Shown: positions 8,592 to 15,983 of the stretch, one piece after another
Layout: every line of letters starts with the position of its first letter
Numbering within the stretch: position 1 is the first letter of the stretch
DNA from: Cyanobium sp. AMD-g
GTDB taxonomy: Bacteria; Cyanobacteriota; Cyanobacteriia; PCC-6307; Cyanobiaceae
Assembly: GCF_024346395.1 (NCBI RefSeq)
Contig: NZ_JAGQCW010000006.1
Span: 62,001 to 126,000, forward strand
Length of the DNA stretch: 64,000 nt
Direction: 5' to 3'
Position numbers and translations under genes: made by a program
The notes under the pieces: model-generated
What the model was told of the DNA's origin: nothing
The model's database searches: none
The model's input: only the letters and a program-made list of their open reading frames with translations

Positions 8592-8927
8592 TGGGGGCGC
8601 GGTCTCAGTGGTCAGTTCACCCAGGTGTTTCACCTCAAGACCCAGTGCAACGTGATCGCTTTTCACCGTTGGGATCGGGGCGGCCCCGGAGATGATGTGG
8701 TGGTGATCGCCAGTTTTTCTCACCAGCCCCAGGAGAACTGCATCGTTGGTTGTCCAGCGGCCAATCGCTGGATACTTCGCTTCAACAGTGATTGGCACGG
8801 CTACAATGCATTCTTTGATGGTTTGCAAAGCGCTGATCTTGCAGCCCTGCCCGGTGAGCGGGACGGGTTTCCCTGTCAAGGCTCTTCTGGGGTGGGGCCT
8901 TACAGCGTTCTGATCGATTCCCAGTGA
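8592..8927 (+). pseudogene. Remnant of the C-terminal domain of a GH13 alpha-amylase
   Basis: The frame ending at 8927 reads GQFTQVFHLKTQCNVIAFHR, then WDRGGPGDDVVVIASFSHQP, and ends GPYSVLIDSQ. This is the pattern of the all-beta C-terminal domain of GH13 alpha-amylase-like proteins (HRW..GGPGDDVVV..NFS...GPYS). The catalytic barrel is absent: sequence to the left is the MerR remnant on the other strand. No convincing start exists in frame, so this is a leftover 3' end, perhaps from a deletion that joined it to the metal region. Confidence 0.7.
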
Positions 8928-8954
8928 CCCATCGTTTCAGGACATGGCGAGCCG

Positions 8955-9836
8955 ATGCGACGCTTCAACATCCATCACCTCACCACCTACAGCTATAGCG
9001 CCCCTGTCCAACTCGGCGCCCATGCACTGCGTCTTCGTCCTCGGGAGGGCCACGATCTGCGCATCGAAACCTCCTCGTTATCGATCATCCCGGCGGCAAC
9101 GCTGCGCTGGCACCGTGATGTCGAGGGTAACTGTCTCGCCACGGCGTCCTTCCGTGAGGCTGCAGACAGATTGCTGATTGAAAGCAATCTGATCATTCAG
9201 CAATACGACCGTGTACCTCTTGACTTCCTTGTCGATGAGGAGGCCGTCCACTATCCCTTTCACTATGCGTCCAAGGACCGCCCCATTCTGGAGGCCTATC
9301 TGATGCCATCAGGCGCAGAACAACCCTGCCAGGCCTTGCTGCAATGGATGTCAACCGTCTGGCAGCCAGGCGAGATCATCCAGAGCTACACGTTGTTGAA
9401 GCGGCTGAATCTGGCGACCCACCAGCGCGTCTCCTACCGCAAGCGCGATGAGCCTGGCGTCCAGAGCTCCGCCGAAACGCTCCGCTGCGGTTGGGGGTCC
9501 TGCCGTGACATGGCCTTTCTGTTCATGGAGGCGGCCCGGGGTTTCGGATTCGCCGCCCGTTTCGTCAGTGGTTACAGCTTCACGGCGCTGCCACCGGAGG
9601 AAGCCGGCAGCATGCATGCCTGGGCGGAGGTCTTTCTGCCGGGGGCTGGCTGGAAGGGGTTCGATCCCACCCATGCCGGCATCGTCGGGGACACCCACAT
9701 TCCCGTCGCGGTGGCCCGAAGGCCCGAGTCTGTGCCACCCATCGCCGGCAGCTTCGGCGGAGCGTCCCTGCTGTCGATGCAGGTGGGCGTCTGGGTCACC
9801 GAGCTCCAGGGCTTCAACACCCCGCTTGAGCCCTGA
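8955..9836 (+). CDS. Transglutaminase-like cysteine peptidase-fold protein, first gene of Anbu cluster
   Basis: A 293-residue protein with the bacterial transglutaminase-like N-terminal beta domain (FNIHHLTTYSYSAPVQLGAH) and a C-terminal transglutaminase core. The catalytic triad is visible: Cys in GWGSCRDMA, His in MHAWAEVFLPGAGW, Asp in FDPTHAG. Such proteins are cytoplasmic and may act as peptidases or amidases rather than cross-linkers. It is followed by an N-formylglutamate amidohydrolase-like gene, a second transglutaminase and Anbu on the same strand, which suggests a shared role in handling peptides or isopeptide bonds. Confidence 0.87.
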   Translation: MRRFNIHHLTTYSYSAPVQLGAHALRLRPREGHDLRIETSSLSIIPAATLRWHRDVEGNCLATASFREAADRLLIESNLIIQQYDRVPLDFLVDEEAVHYPFHYASKDRPILEAYLMPSGAEQPCQALLQWMSTVWQPGEIIQSYTLLKRLNLATHQRVSYRKRDEPGVQSSAETLRCGWGSCRDMAFLFMEAARGFGFAARFVSGYSFTALPPEEAGSMHAWAEVFLPGAGWKGFDPTHAGIVGDTHIPVAVARRPESVPPIAGSFGGASLLSMQVGVWVTELQGFNTPLEP

Positions 9837-9889
9837 CTGTCACGCGGCCGTGCTTGCCTGCCTGACCCCTTCCGATCCAGGCTGCCCCA

Positions 9890-10693
9890 GTGCCCCTAGA
9901 ACCTCTGCTGGGGCCCGCTGATCCGGCCGTCTTCCGGATCGTCTGTCCCGCCGGTAGCTCCGCCGTGCTGCTCACGGCCGACCATGCCGGCCGCGCCATT
10001 CCCCGTCGCCTGGCTGGCCTGGGCCTGAAGGAACGGCTGCTCGACACCCATATGGCCTGGGATCTGGGCATAGACGGCCTTGCCCTGCTGCTGTCAGCGC
10101 GGCTCGACGCCTTCCTGATCCTGCACAACTATTCGCGGCTGGTGGTCGACGCCAACCGGCCACCCGACGCGCCCGATTCGATCGTCAGCCACAGCGAGGC
10201 CGCCGCCATCGCCGCCAACGTCAACCTCACCCCGGGCGAGCGGCTGCAACGGCTTGAGGAGATTTTCCACCCCTACCACCGCCGCATCGGGGCGGAGCTG
10301 GAAGCCCGCAGCGCGCGAGGCCAGCCCAACGTGTTGGTAACACTGCACAGTTTCACGCCGGTGCTCGGTGCGGAGGTGCGCCCCTGGCATGTGGGGGTGC
10401 TGTACGGCCGCGATGACCGGCTGGCCCGGCGGATCCGCCTGGGGCTGGAGCGCGAGCACGGCTTGGTGGTGGGCGACAACCAGCCCTATGCCGTCAGCGA
10501 CGCCAGCGACTACACGTTGGTGGTCCACGGCGAGCGGCGCCGGATTCCCCACGTTGAGCTGGAGATCCGCCAGGACCTGCTGGCCAACGAGGCTGCCCAG
10601 CAGGCGTGGGCGCAGTGCCTCGCCAGTGTGCTGGAGGTGGCCCTGGCAGAGGGATTCCCGCCGCTTCAGAGCCGCCCACGGTTCTTAGGGTGA
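9890..10693 (+). CDS. N-formylglutamate amidohydrolase family protein
   Basis: A 267-residue protein from a GTG at 9890. Family signatures are TADHAGRAIP near residue 29, HNYSRLVVDANRP, FHPYHRRI, and LVTLHSFTPVL, with His and Asp residues that bind zinc in this peptidoglycan-amidase-like metal-hydrolase fold. Family members hydrolyse N-formylglutamate in histidine breakdown, but no histidine utilisation genes are near. Lying between two transglutaminases and Anbu, it may instead act on another N-acyl or gamma-glutamyl product. That is inference from gene order. Confidence 0.85.
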   Translation: MPLEPLLGPADPAVFRIVCPAGSSAVLLTADHAGRAIPRRLAGLGLKERLLDTHMAWDLGIDGLALLLSARLDAFLILHNYSRLVVDANRPPDAPDSIVSHSEAAAIAANVNLTPGERLQRLEEIFHPYHRRIGAELEARSARGQPNVLVTLHSFTPVLGAEVRPWHVGVLYGRDDRLARRIRLGLEREHGLVVGDNQPYAVSDASDYTLVVHGERRRIPHVELEIRQDLLANEAAQQAWAQCLASVLEVALAEGFPPLQSRPRFLG

Positions 10694-10696
10694 TGC

Positions 10697-11536
10697 ATGG
10701 ACAGATTTCAAAACGCCCCGCCAGCGCCGACCCAGCCCCTCGAGATCCGGGTGGGATTCGATGTGGCGCTGCGTTTCTCCACGGCGACCCCCATGATCGT
10801 CACCCTGGGGGTGCATTCGAGCCGCACCGCCGATCTGCTCGAAGCCGACCAGCTGCAGGTGGAGCCGGAGGTCCCCCTGCGCCTCTATGTGGATTCCTAC
10901 GGCAACCATTGCCACCGGCTGGTGGCCCCGGCCGGGGTGCTGCGCCTGCGGGGCAGCGGCCTGGTGGCGGATTGCGGCCGTCCCGATCCGGTGTTGCCCT
11001 GGCTGGAGCAACAGCCGGTGGAGGAGCTGCCGGAGGAGGCGCTGCTGTTTTTGCTGGCCAGCCGCTTCTGTGAGTCCGACCTGCTCTCGCCCATGGCCTG
11101 GTCACGGTTCGAGGGGGGGCCCGGGGGCTGGGGACGGGTGCAGGCGATCTGCGATTTCGTCCACCAGCACGTGCGCTTCGATTACGGACGTTCGAGCGCG
11201 ACGAAGACCGCCCTGCAGACCTTCGAAAGCCGGGAGGGGGTGTGCCGCGACTTCGCCCACCTGGCGATTGCCATGTGCCGCTGCATGAACATCCCGGCGC
11301 GATACTGCACCGGTTACCTGAGTGACATCGAGGTGCCTCCGCCCCATACAGCCATGGACTTCCATGCCTGGTTCGAGGCTTACCTCGGTGATGGCTGGCA
11401 CGTGTTCGACCCTCGCAACAACACCCCCCGCATCGGGCGGATCCTGATCGCCCGGGGCCGGGATGCGGCGGATGTGGCGCTCACCACCACCTTCGGCCCA
11501 TCGGAGCTGGAATCGTTTCAGGTGTGGACGGCATGA
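10697..11536 (+). CDS. Transglutaminase-like protein, directly upstream of Anbu
   Basis: A 279-residue protein with an N-terminal beta domain and a transglutaminase core. The triad is Cys in GVCRDFAHLA, His in DFHAWFEAYL and Asp in WHVFDPRNNTPRIG; the sequence then gives RILIARGRDAADVAL, usual for this subfamily. It starts three bases after the amidohydrolase stop. Its own TGA overlaps the Anbu ATG (ATGA at 11533-11536), so the two proteins should be made together. Transglutaminase-like genes are known partners of Anbu in bacteria. Confidence 0.9.
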   Translation: MDRFQNAPPAPTQPLEIRVGFDVALRFSTATPMIVTLGVHSSRTADLLEADQLQVEPEVPLRLYVDSYGNHCHRLVAPAGVLRLRGSGLVADCGRPDPVLPWLEQQPVEELPEEALLFLLASRFCESDLLSPMAWSRFEGGPGGWGRVQAICDFVHQHVRFDYGRSSATKTALQTFESREGVCRDFAHLAIAMCRCMNIPARYCTGYLSDIEVPPPHTAMDFHAWFEAYLGDGWHVFDPRNNTPRIGRILIARGRDAADVALTTTFGPSELESFQVWTA

Positions 11537-12261
11537 CCTATTGCGTGGCCGTGTTGCTGGAGGGGGGGATGGTGTTCGCCTCCGATTCACGCACCAATGC
11601 GGGCCTGGATGATTTCGCCAGTTTCTGCAAGATGACCGTGTTCGAGCGCAAGGGCGACAGAGTGCTCGTGCTGCTCAGCTCCGGCAGCCTGGCCGGCACC
11701 CAGGCGGTGATCGGCCTGCTGCGCCAACGGGCCGAAGCCGGCGATGGGGGCGCTTCCGTCTGGACGGCGCAGACCATGTTTGAGGTGATGGGCCTGGTGT
11801 CGGATGCGGTGCGGGCGATCGGGGAGCGCGATGGTCCCTACCTGGAGGCGTCCGGCGCCAGTTTCAATGCCTCTTTTCTGGTGGGTGGACAGATCAAGGG
11901 TGAGGCGCCCAGGCTGTTCCGGATGTATGCCGAGGGCAACTTCATCGAAGCCGGCGAGGACACACCCTTCCTGCAAACGGGGGAGGCGAAGTATGGAAAG
12001 CCGATCATTGACCGTGTGATCCATTCCGATACCACCCTGGCGGAAACGGCCAAGTGTGTGCTGGTGTCGTTCGACTCCACCATGCGCAGCAACCTGTCGG
12101 TGGGGATGCCGATCGACCTGCTCATCTATGAGCGGGATCGCTTTGAGATCACCCAGCGGCGCCGCTTCAGCGAGGGTGATGACTACTTCAAGGAGCTCAG
12201 CAGGGAATGGAGCGCGGGGGTGCGGCAGGTGTTCCGGGACTTGCCGGAGCTGGTCTGGTAG
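11533..12261 (+). CDS. Anbu, proteasome-like N-terminal-nucleophile peptidase
   Basis: A 242-residue proteasome-beta-like protein. The ATG at 11533 was chosen over a GTG three codons earlier because it places Thr directly after Met (MTYCVAVLL), as needed for an Ntn-hydrolase nucleophile, and it forms an ATGA overlap with the transglutaminase gene. Other landmarks are the strand with FASDSRTNAGLD, LSSGSLAGTQAV, FNASFLVGGQIKG and KYGKPIIDRV. Anbu (ancestral beta subunit) forms spiral assemblies in solved structures, and its substrate is unknown. The commonly associated alpha-E and ATP-grasp genes are not in this window. Confidence 0.92.
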   Translation: MTYCVAVLLEGGMVFASDSRTNAGLDDFASFCKMTVFERKGDRVLVLLSSGSLAGTQAVIGLLRQRAEAGDGGASVWTAQTMFEVMGLVSDAVRAIGERDGPYLEASGASFNASFLVGGQIKGEAPRLFRMYAEGNFIEAGEDTPFLQTGEAKYGKPIIDRVIHSDTTLAETAKCVLVSFDSTMRSNLSVGMPIDLLIYERDRFEITQRRRFSEGDDYFKELSREWSAGVRQVFRDLPELVW

Positions 12262-12887
12262 GCGACATCCCGCGGCATGGTCGGCCGGCCCCTTCGCCGC
12301 CGCTGGTGCTGATCCATGGCATGTGGGACAGCCCCGCGGTGTTTGACCCGCTGCGACTGCAGCTGGCGGGTCGCCGCGCTCCGCTGTTGATCCCGCACCT
12401 GCCCCATCGCTTCGGGCTGACGCCGATCGCCGAGCAGGCGGCCCTGCTCGGCACCCACATCGACGCCTGCTTCGGCCCTGACCAACCCATCGATCTGCTG
12501 GGCTTCTCGATGGGAGGGGTGATCGCCCGCACCTGGATCCAGCTGCTCGGCGGTCACCGGCGCACCCGGCGCCTGATCAGCGTCGGCAGCCCCCAACAGG
12601 GCACCCTCACGGCCGGGCCCTGGCCCCGCTGGCCCCTGGCCGGTGTCGCCGACCTGAAAACGGACAGCCAGCTGCTGCAACGGCTCAACGCCAACCTCAC
12701 CACCCTGCAGAGGGTCGATTGCTGCAGTTTTTACTGCGAGCCGGATCTGATGGTGATGCCAGCCTGGCGAGCCGTGCTGCCGATCGGTCCGGGCAAGAAC
12801 CTGCCGGTGCGCTACCACCATCAGCTCCTGACCCACCCGGGGGCGCTGGAACCCCTGGTGATGGAGCTGCTGCGGCCAGAGCCGTGA
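12207..12887 (+). CDS. Alpha/beta-hydrolase (lipase/esterase-like)
   Basis: A 226-residue alpha/beta-hydrolase. The oxyanion motif PPLVLIHGMWDS begins near residue 32, the nucleophile elbow is GFSMGG, and a His near the C-terminus (RYHHQLLTHPG) could complete the triad; GSPQQGTL follows the usual lipase pattern. The ATG at 12207 overlaps the end of anbu by 55 bases. No other good start precedes the HG motif, so the first 25 or so residues may not be translated as written. Strand and spacing suggest it is the last gene of the Anbu operon. Substrate unknown. Confidence 0.8.
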   Translation: MERGGAAGVPGLAGAGLVGDIPRHGRPAPSPPLVLIHGMWDSPAVFDPLRLQLAGRRAPLLIPHLPHRFGLTPIAEQAALLGTHIDACFGPDQPIDLLGFSMGGVIARTWIQLLGGHRRTRRLISVGSPQQGTLTAGPWPRWPLAGVADLKTDSQLLQRLNANLTTLQRVDCCSFYCEPDLMVMPAWRAVLPIGPGKNLPVRYHHQLLTHPGALEPLVMELLRPEP

Positions 12888-12956
12888 GCAGCGGGATGGA
12901 ATCCTGCTGCTGGATTGTGATTACCTTTTTGAATCCCTACGAATCGGCGACGACCC

Positions 12957-14039
12957 ATGGACCCTGTCGCCATCTCCGTGCTGGTGCGCTGGCTGCTTGG
13001 CTGGGCCCTCTGCCTTCGGCTCGTCCGCCTGCCCCTGGGCAGGACCAAGGGACACCCGAGGGTTTCGGTGCTGATTCCGGCCCGGGACGAGGAAGGGACG
13101 CTCCCCAACCTGCTGCCGGCTCTCCAGGCGCAGAGCCTCACCCCCCTGGAGGTGATCGTGATCGACGATCACTCCAGCGATCGCACGGCGGCGATCGCTT
13201 CGGCGGCCGGGGCCCGGGTCATGCAAGCGCCCCCCCTGGCCGAGGGGTGGTGCGGCAAGACCTGGGCCCTGCACCATGGCGTCCGGGCCAGCAAGGGCGA
13301 GATCCTGGTCTTCCTCGACGCCGACACCGAGCCTTCCCCAGGGTTTCTGGAGCGTCTGGTGGCGGCCCAGCAGGAGCTGGGGGGTCTGGTGTCGGTGCAG
13401 CCCTTCCATCGCACCGAGAAGGCCTACGAGCAGCTCTCGGTGCTGTTCAGCCTGGTGGGGCTGATGGCGGTGCCGATGGGTCCGGGGTGTGGGGTGGCCT
13501 TTGGACCGGCCATGGCCACCAGCCGGGTGGACTACGACCGGGTCGGCGGCCACGAGGCCGTCGCCGGCAAGGTGGTGGAGGACTGGTTCATGGGTCACCT
13601 GTACGAGAAGGCCGGGCTGCCGGTGAGTGCCTACATCGGCGACGGCCTGATCGCGTACCGCATGTATCCCGGTGGCTTCCATGACATGGTCGTGGGCTTC
13701 GCCAAGAATTTCGCCACCGCTGCCGGGGAGGTGCGCTGGCTGTGGATGCTGGCCGTGCTCCTGTGGATCTCCGGCCTGTTCTGGGCGGCGTGGTGCCTGC
13801 CGGCGGCCCTGCTGGGCTGGCCCTTGATGGGGCAGCCCGCGGTGCTGCCCAACCTGCTCCTGTATCTGGCCTTTGCGGTTCAGCTCATCGCGCTCACGAG
13901 GCGGGTGGGGAACTTCGCCTGGATCTGCCTGGTGTTTCCAATCCCCGTTCTGTTCTTCCTGGGGGTGTTCGTCCTGGCGATCCTGAATCTGAAGCGGGGC
14001 ACGATCGAATGGAAGGGCAGGCAGGTTCCGACGCGCTAG
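12957..14039 (+). CDS. Membrane family 2 glycosyltransferase, CrtQ-like
   Basis: A 360-residue protein: N-terminal membrane helix, GT-A catalytic domain (VSVLIPARDEEGTL, VIVIDDHSSDRT, VFLDADTEPSPG with the metal-binding DxD, EDWFMGHLYEKAG), then three or four C-terminal helices. This layout matches 4,4'-diaponeurosporenoate glycosyltransferase (CrtQ) of Staphylococcus and hopanoid-associated HpnB-type enzymes. The gene overlaps a CrtO-acyltransferase-like gene by 31 bases, the same pairing as in staphyloxanthin synthesis. I therefore infer glycosylation of a carotenoid or another polyprenoid acid at the inner membrane. The substrate is not established. Confidence 0.8.
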   Translation: MDPVAISVLVRWLLGWALCLRLVRLPLGRTKGHPRVSVLIPARDEEGTLPNLLPALQAQSLTPLEVIVIDDHSSDRTAAIASAAGARVMQAPPLAEGWCGKTWALHHGVRASKGEILVFLDADTEPSPGFLERLVAAQQELGGLVSVQPFHRTEKAYEQLSVLFSLVGLMAVPMGPGCGVAFGPAMATSRVDYDRVGGHEAVAGKVVEDWFMGHLYEKAGLPVSAYIGDGLIAYRMYPGGFHDMVVGFAKNFATAAGEVRWLWMLAVLLWISGLFWAAWCLPAALLGWPLMGQPAVLPNLLLYLAFAVQLIALTRRVGNFAWICLVFPIPVLFFLGVFVLAILNLKRGTIEWKGRQVPTR

Positions 14040-14512
14040 CGGCGCTGGCCTGCGCGCTGGGCTGGTTGGGGTGGTCGGTGCTGATCGGGGCGTTGGCCCA
14101 GCGCCTGCCCATGACGGCCCTGGAGGGCGACAGCTGGTTGACGGGCCAACGCCCCTGGCCGGAGAGCAAGGAGTCCTACGAGCAACGGCTGGGAATCGAG
14201 CGCTGGAAAGGCCTGCTGCCGGATGCCGGTGATGCCCTGCCTGGAGGTGTGCGCAAGAACAGCCTGGTGCGTCGTGACCCCGCCACGTTGCAGCGCCTCG
14301 TGGCGGAAACCCGGCGGGCCGAACTCGTGCACCTGGCCCTCTGGCCCTTCTGGATCGTGACGGCCCTCTGGCTGCCGCCGGCCGGCGTGCTGATCAACCT
14401 GATCTTCGCGACCCTGTTCAACCTGCCCTGCCTCTGGTTGCAGCGCTACAACCGCCTGCGGCTCCAGCCGTTGCTTCTGGCGATGCAGGGCCGGCACAGC
14501 GCCGAGCCCTGA
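14009..14512 (+). CDS. CrtO-like (glycosyl-diaponeurosporenoate) acyltransferase
   Basis: A 167-residue membrane protein beginning inside the end of the glycosyltransferase gene. It shows the spacing typical of staphylococcal CrtO: SYEQRLGIERWKGLLPDAG (56-74), GGVRKNSL (79-86), ETRRAELVH (100-108) and FNLPCLWLQRYNRLRL (137-152), flanked by two hydrophobic segments. CrtO esterifies the sugar of glycosyl-4,4'-diaponeurosporenoate with a fatty acid. Paired with a CrtQ-like enzyme, this suggests an acylated glycolipid or glyco-carotenoid. Both the reaction and the lipid are inferred. CrtO here is the acyltransferase, not the unrelated ketolase of the same name. Confidence 0.72.
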   Translation: MEGQAGSDALAALACALGWLGWSVLIGALAQRLPMTALEGDSWLTGQRPWPESKESYEQRLGIERWKGLLPDAGDALPGGVRKNSLVRRDPATLQRLVAETRRAELVHLALWPFWIVTALWLPPAGVLINLIFATLFNLPCLWLQRYNRLRLQPLLLAMQGRHSAEP

Positions 14513-14634
14513 TTGGTCTGCGGCCCACCAGCTGGTCCTGCAGCTTGAGCCGCCTTCCCTCGTGGCATCCCTTGCCTGGCGGGTGTTTGATCACCATGTC
14601 GGTAGCACGAAAGGCGGTGTTCGACAGTTGGGCA

Positions 14635-15846
14635 TCAAGAACTGCTGGTGCCACGAGCGACGTTTTTTACTTTGCGTAACTGATTCTTAATGGGTAATAA
14701 GGTGCTTCTGAGGCCTGAATAGAATGTGAAATTGTTGATCACTGGATTGATTCTTTGCTGCCTGCTGATGGCGGAATCCCACAAATCGGTAAGGATGTGG
14801 ATGTGGCGATCTATATCGGACTTCTTCGCGTGTTCAAAGCCGATCTCCCTCATCTCTTGAGGATAGGGCTCTTTGATGATAGCAGGAACCTCGTGAATGG
14901 AATTGTAGGTGAATCCGGCGCCGCCCAGGAATTCTTGGATATCGGGCCGAATGTTTGGGAAGCAGATGCCTAGGCCTGCAGCCTGGGCTTCAGGGACGGC
15001 CATGGACCAGCCAACCGTGTTTCTGGTGGGACATGCTGTATAGACCAGCCAGTTGTGGGCCTTGTAAACAAGGGGCATCTCTTGGGGTTCAACGGCCCTA
15101 TGGATGTTGATTGGGCTGCCGTTGTCAGAGTTGAACTTCAGGAAGGCGTCGGTGTTGAAACCGATCGAATAGAGATTGAGTTTCTGGCTTGTCAGTTTGC
15201 CCAGTTCTACGAAATCTTCCAATCGCTTCTTTGGTATGCAGGCACCAATGTTGAGAACTCCAGGCCTGTTTTCTGAGCGATCATAGAAGCGGCTGAACTT
15301 CATGACTGGCCAGCATGGATGCAACTTGTTTCGTCTGATGCCATAGTTGGTCAAGAGTTTGCATGCATAGGGAAAAGCCAGGATGCCGATGCAGGAGTCT
15401 GAATTCGCAGCAACACGAACCAAGCTGCCATAGGTCATGTGCTGAAGATTTAAGACGTCGAAGGAATGGGTCCTGATGGTGAATGGGATGGAGAACTTCT
15501 CGGCTGCCGCCGCAAGAGTTGGCGCTGTGTAGATGTAATGGCCGTGAAGAACATCTGGCCTGAACTGCTGGATGACACTATGGAGCTCCTCGTCCCCGGA
15601 GATCTGCTGGAAGGGGTGATGTTCTCTGCAGGCGAGATCTGCTTTGTAAGGCGTCACTACGAGCAAGTCGTAGTTATCCTTCAACGCTTCAACTTCATTG
15701 AGCATGTAAGTCTGAGAAATTGTTGGAAAGCCATGGAGGTACATCAAGACCCTGGCCTTCTTTGGCGTCCGGCTGCTCTCTTGAAGCATGGATGTGAGTG
15801 TTGTTGTTGAGGAGCTTACCCTTGCTATGGCTTTCTTGATGTCCAC
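14635..15846 (-). CDS. GT-B (family 4-like) glycosyltransferase, atypical base composition
   Basis: A 403-residue protein from a GTG; an ATG 19 codons later is equally possible. The N-domain has VLMYLHGFPTISQTYMLNE, the phrase typical of family 4 glycosyltransferases that transfer sugars to exopolysaccharide or lipid carriers, and DVLHGHYIYTAP. The C-domain has LNIGACIPKKRLEDFVELG and VPEAQAAGLGI, the donor-binding Glu region. Two 60-base lines I counted have 42-43% G+C, far below the flanking genes, and rare A/T-ending codons are common. This suggests recent acquisition. It stands alone between the acyltransferase and the GH3 enzyme, with no other polysaccharide gene nearby. Confidence 0.85.
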   Translation of the reverse strand: MDIKKAIARVSSSTTTLTSMLQESSRTPKKARVLMYLHGFPTISQTYMLNEVEALKDNYDLLVVTPYKADLACREHHPFQQISGDEELHSVIQQFRPDVLHGHYIYTAPTLAAAAEKFSIPFTIRTHSFDVLNLQHMTYGSLVRVAANSDSCIGILAFPYACKLLTNYGIRRNKLHPCWPVMKFSRFYDRSENRPGVLNIGACIPKKRLEDFVELGKLTSQKLNLYSIGFNTDAFLKFNSDNGSPINIHRAVEPQEMPLVYKAHNWLVYTACPTRNTVGWSMAVPEAQAAGLGICFPNIRPDIQEFLGGAGFTYNSIHEVPAIIKEPYPQEMREIGFEHAKKSDIDRHIHILTDLWDSAISRQQRINPVINNFTFYSGLRSTLLPIKNQLRKVKNVARGTSSS

Positions 15847-15983
15847 CCAATTCAGCCCATGCGGTCACGGCTTTTTGTGCCGGAGGCCGTGGATGGGCAT
15901 GGGGGCATTCGTTCCCCAGGCCTGGCATGCCGTCTTCAACAATGAGCACGTCTTTCCGATTCCTGCCGCATGCACAAAGACGC

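Noticed and set aside
8541..8879. 112-codon minus-strand frame between the MerR remnant and the transglutaminase gene
   Set aside because: It lies opposite the recognisable GH13 C-terminal fragment and shows no protein-like pattern of its own.
15847..15983. Possible small gene between the glycosyltransferase and GH3 genes
   Set aside because: Only 137 bases with no start plus ribosome site; frames here are extensions of neighbours.
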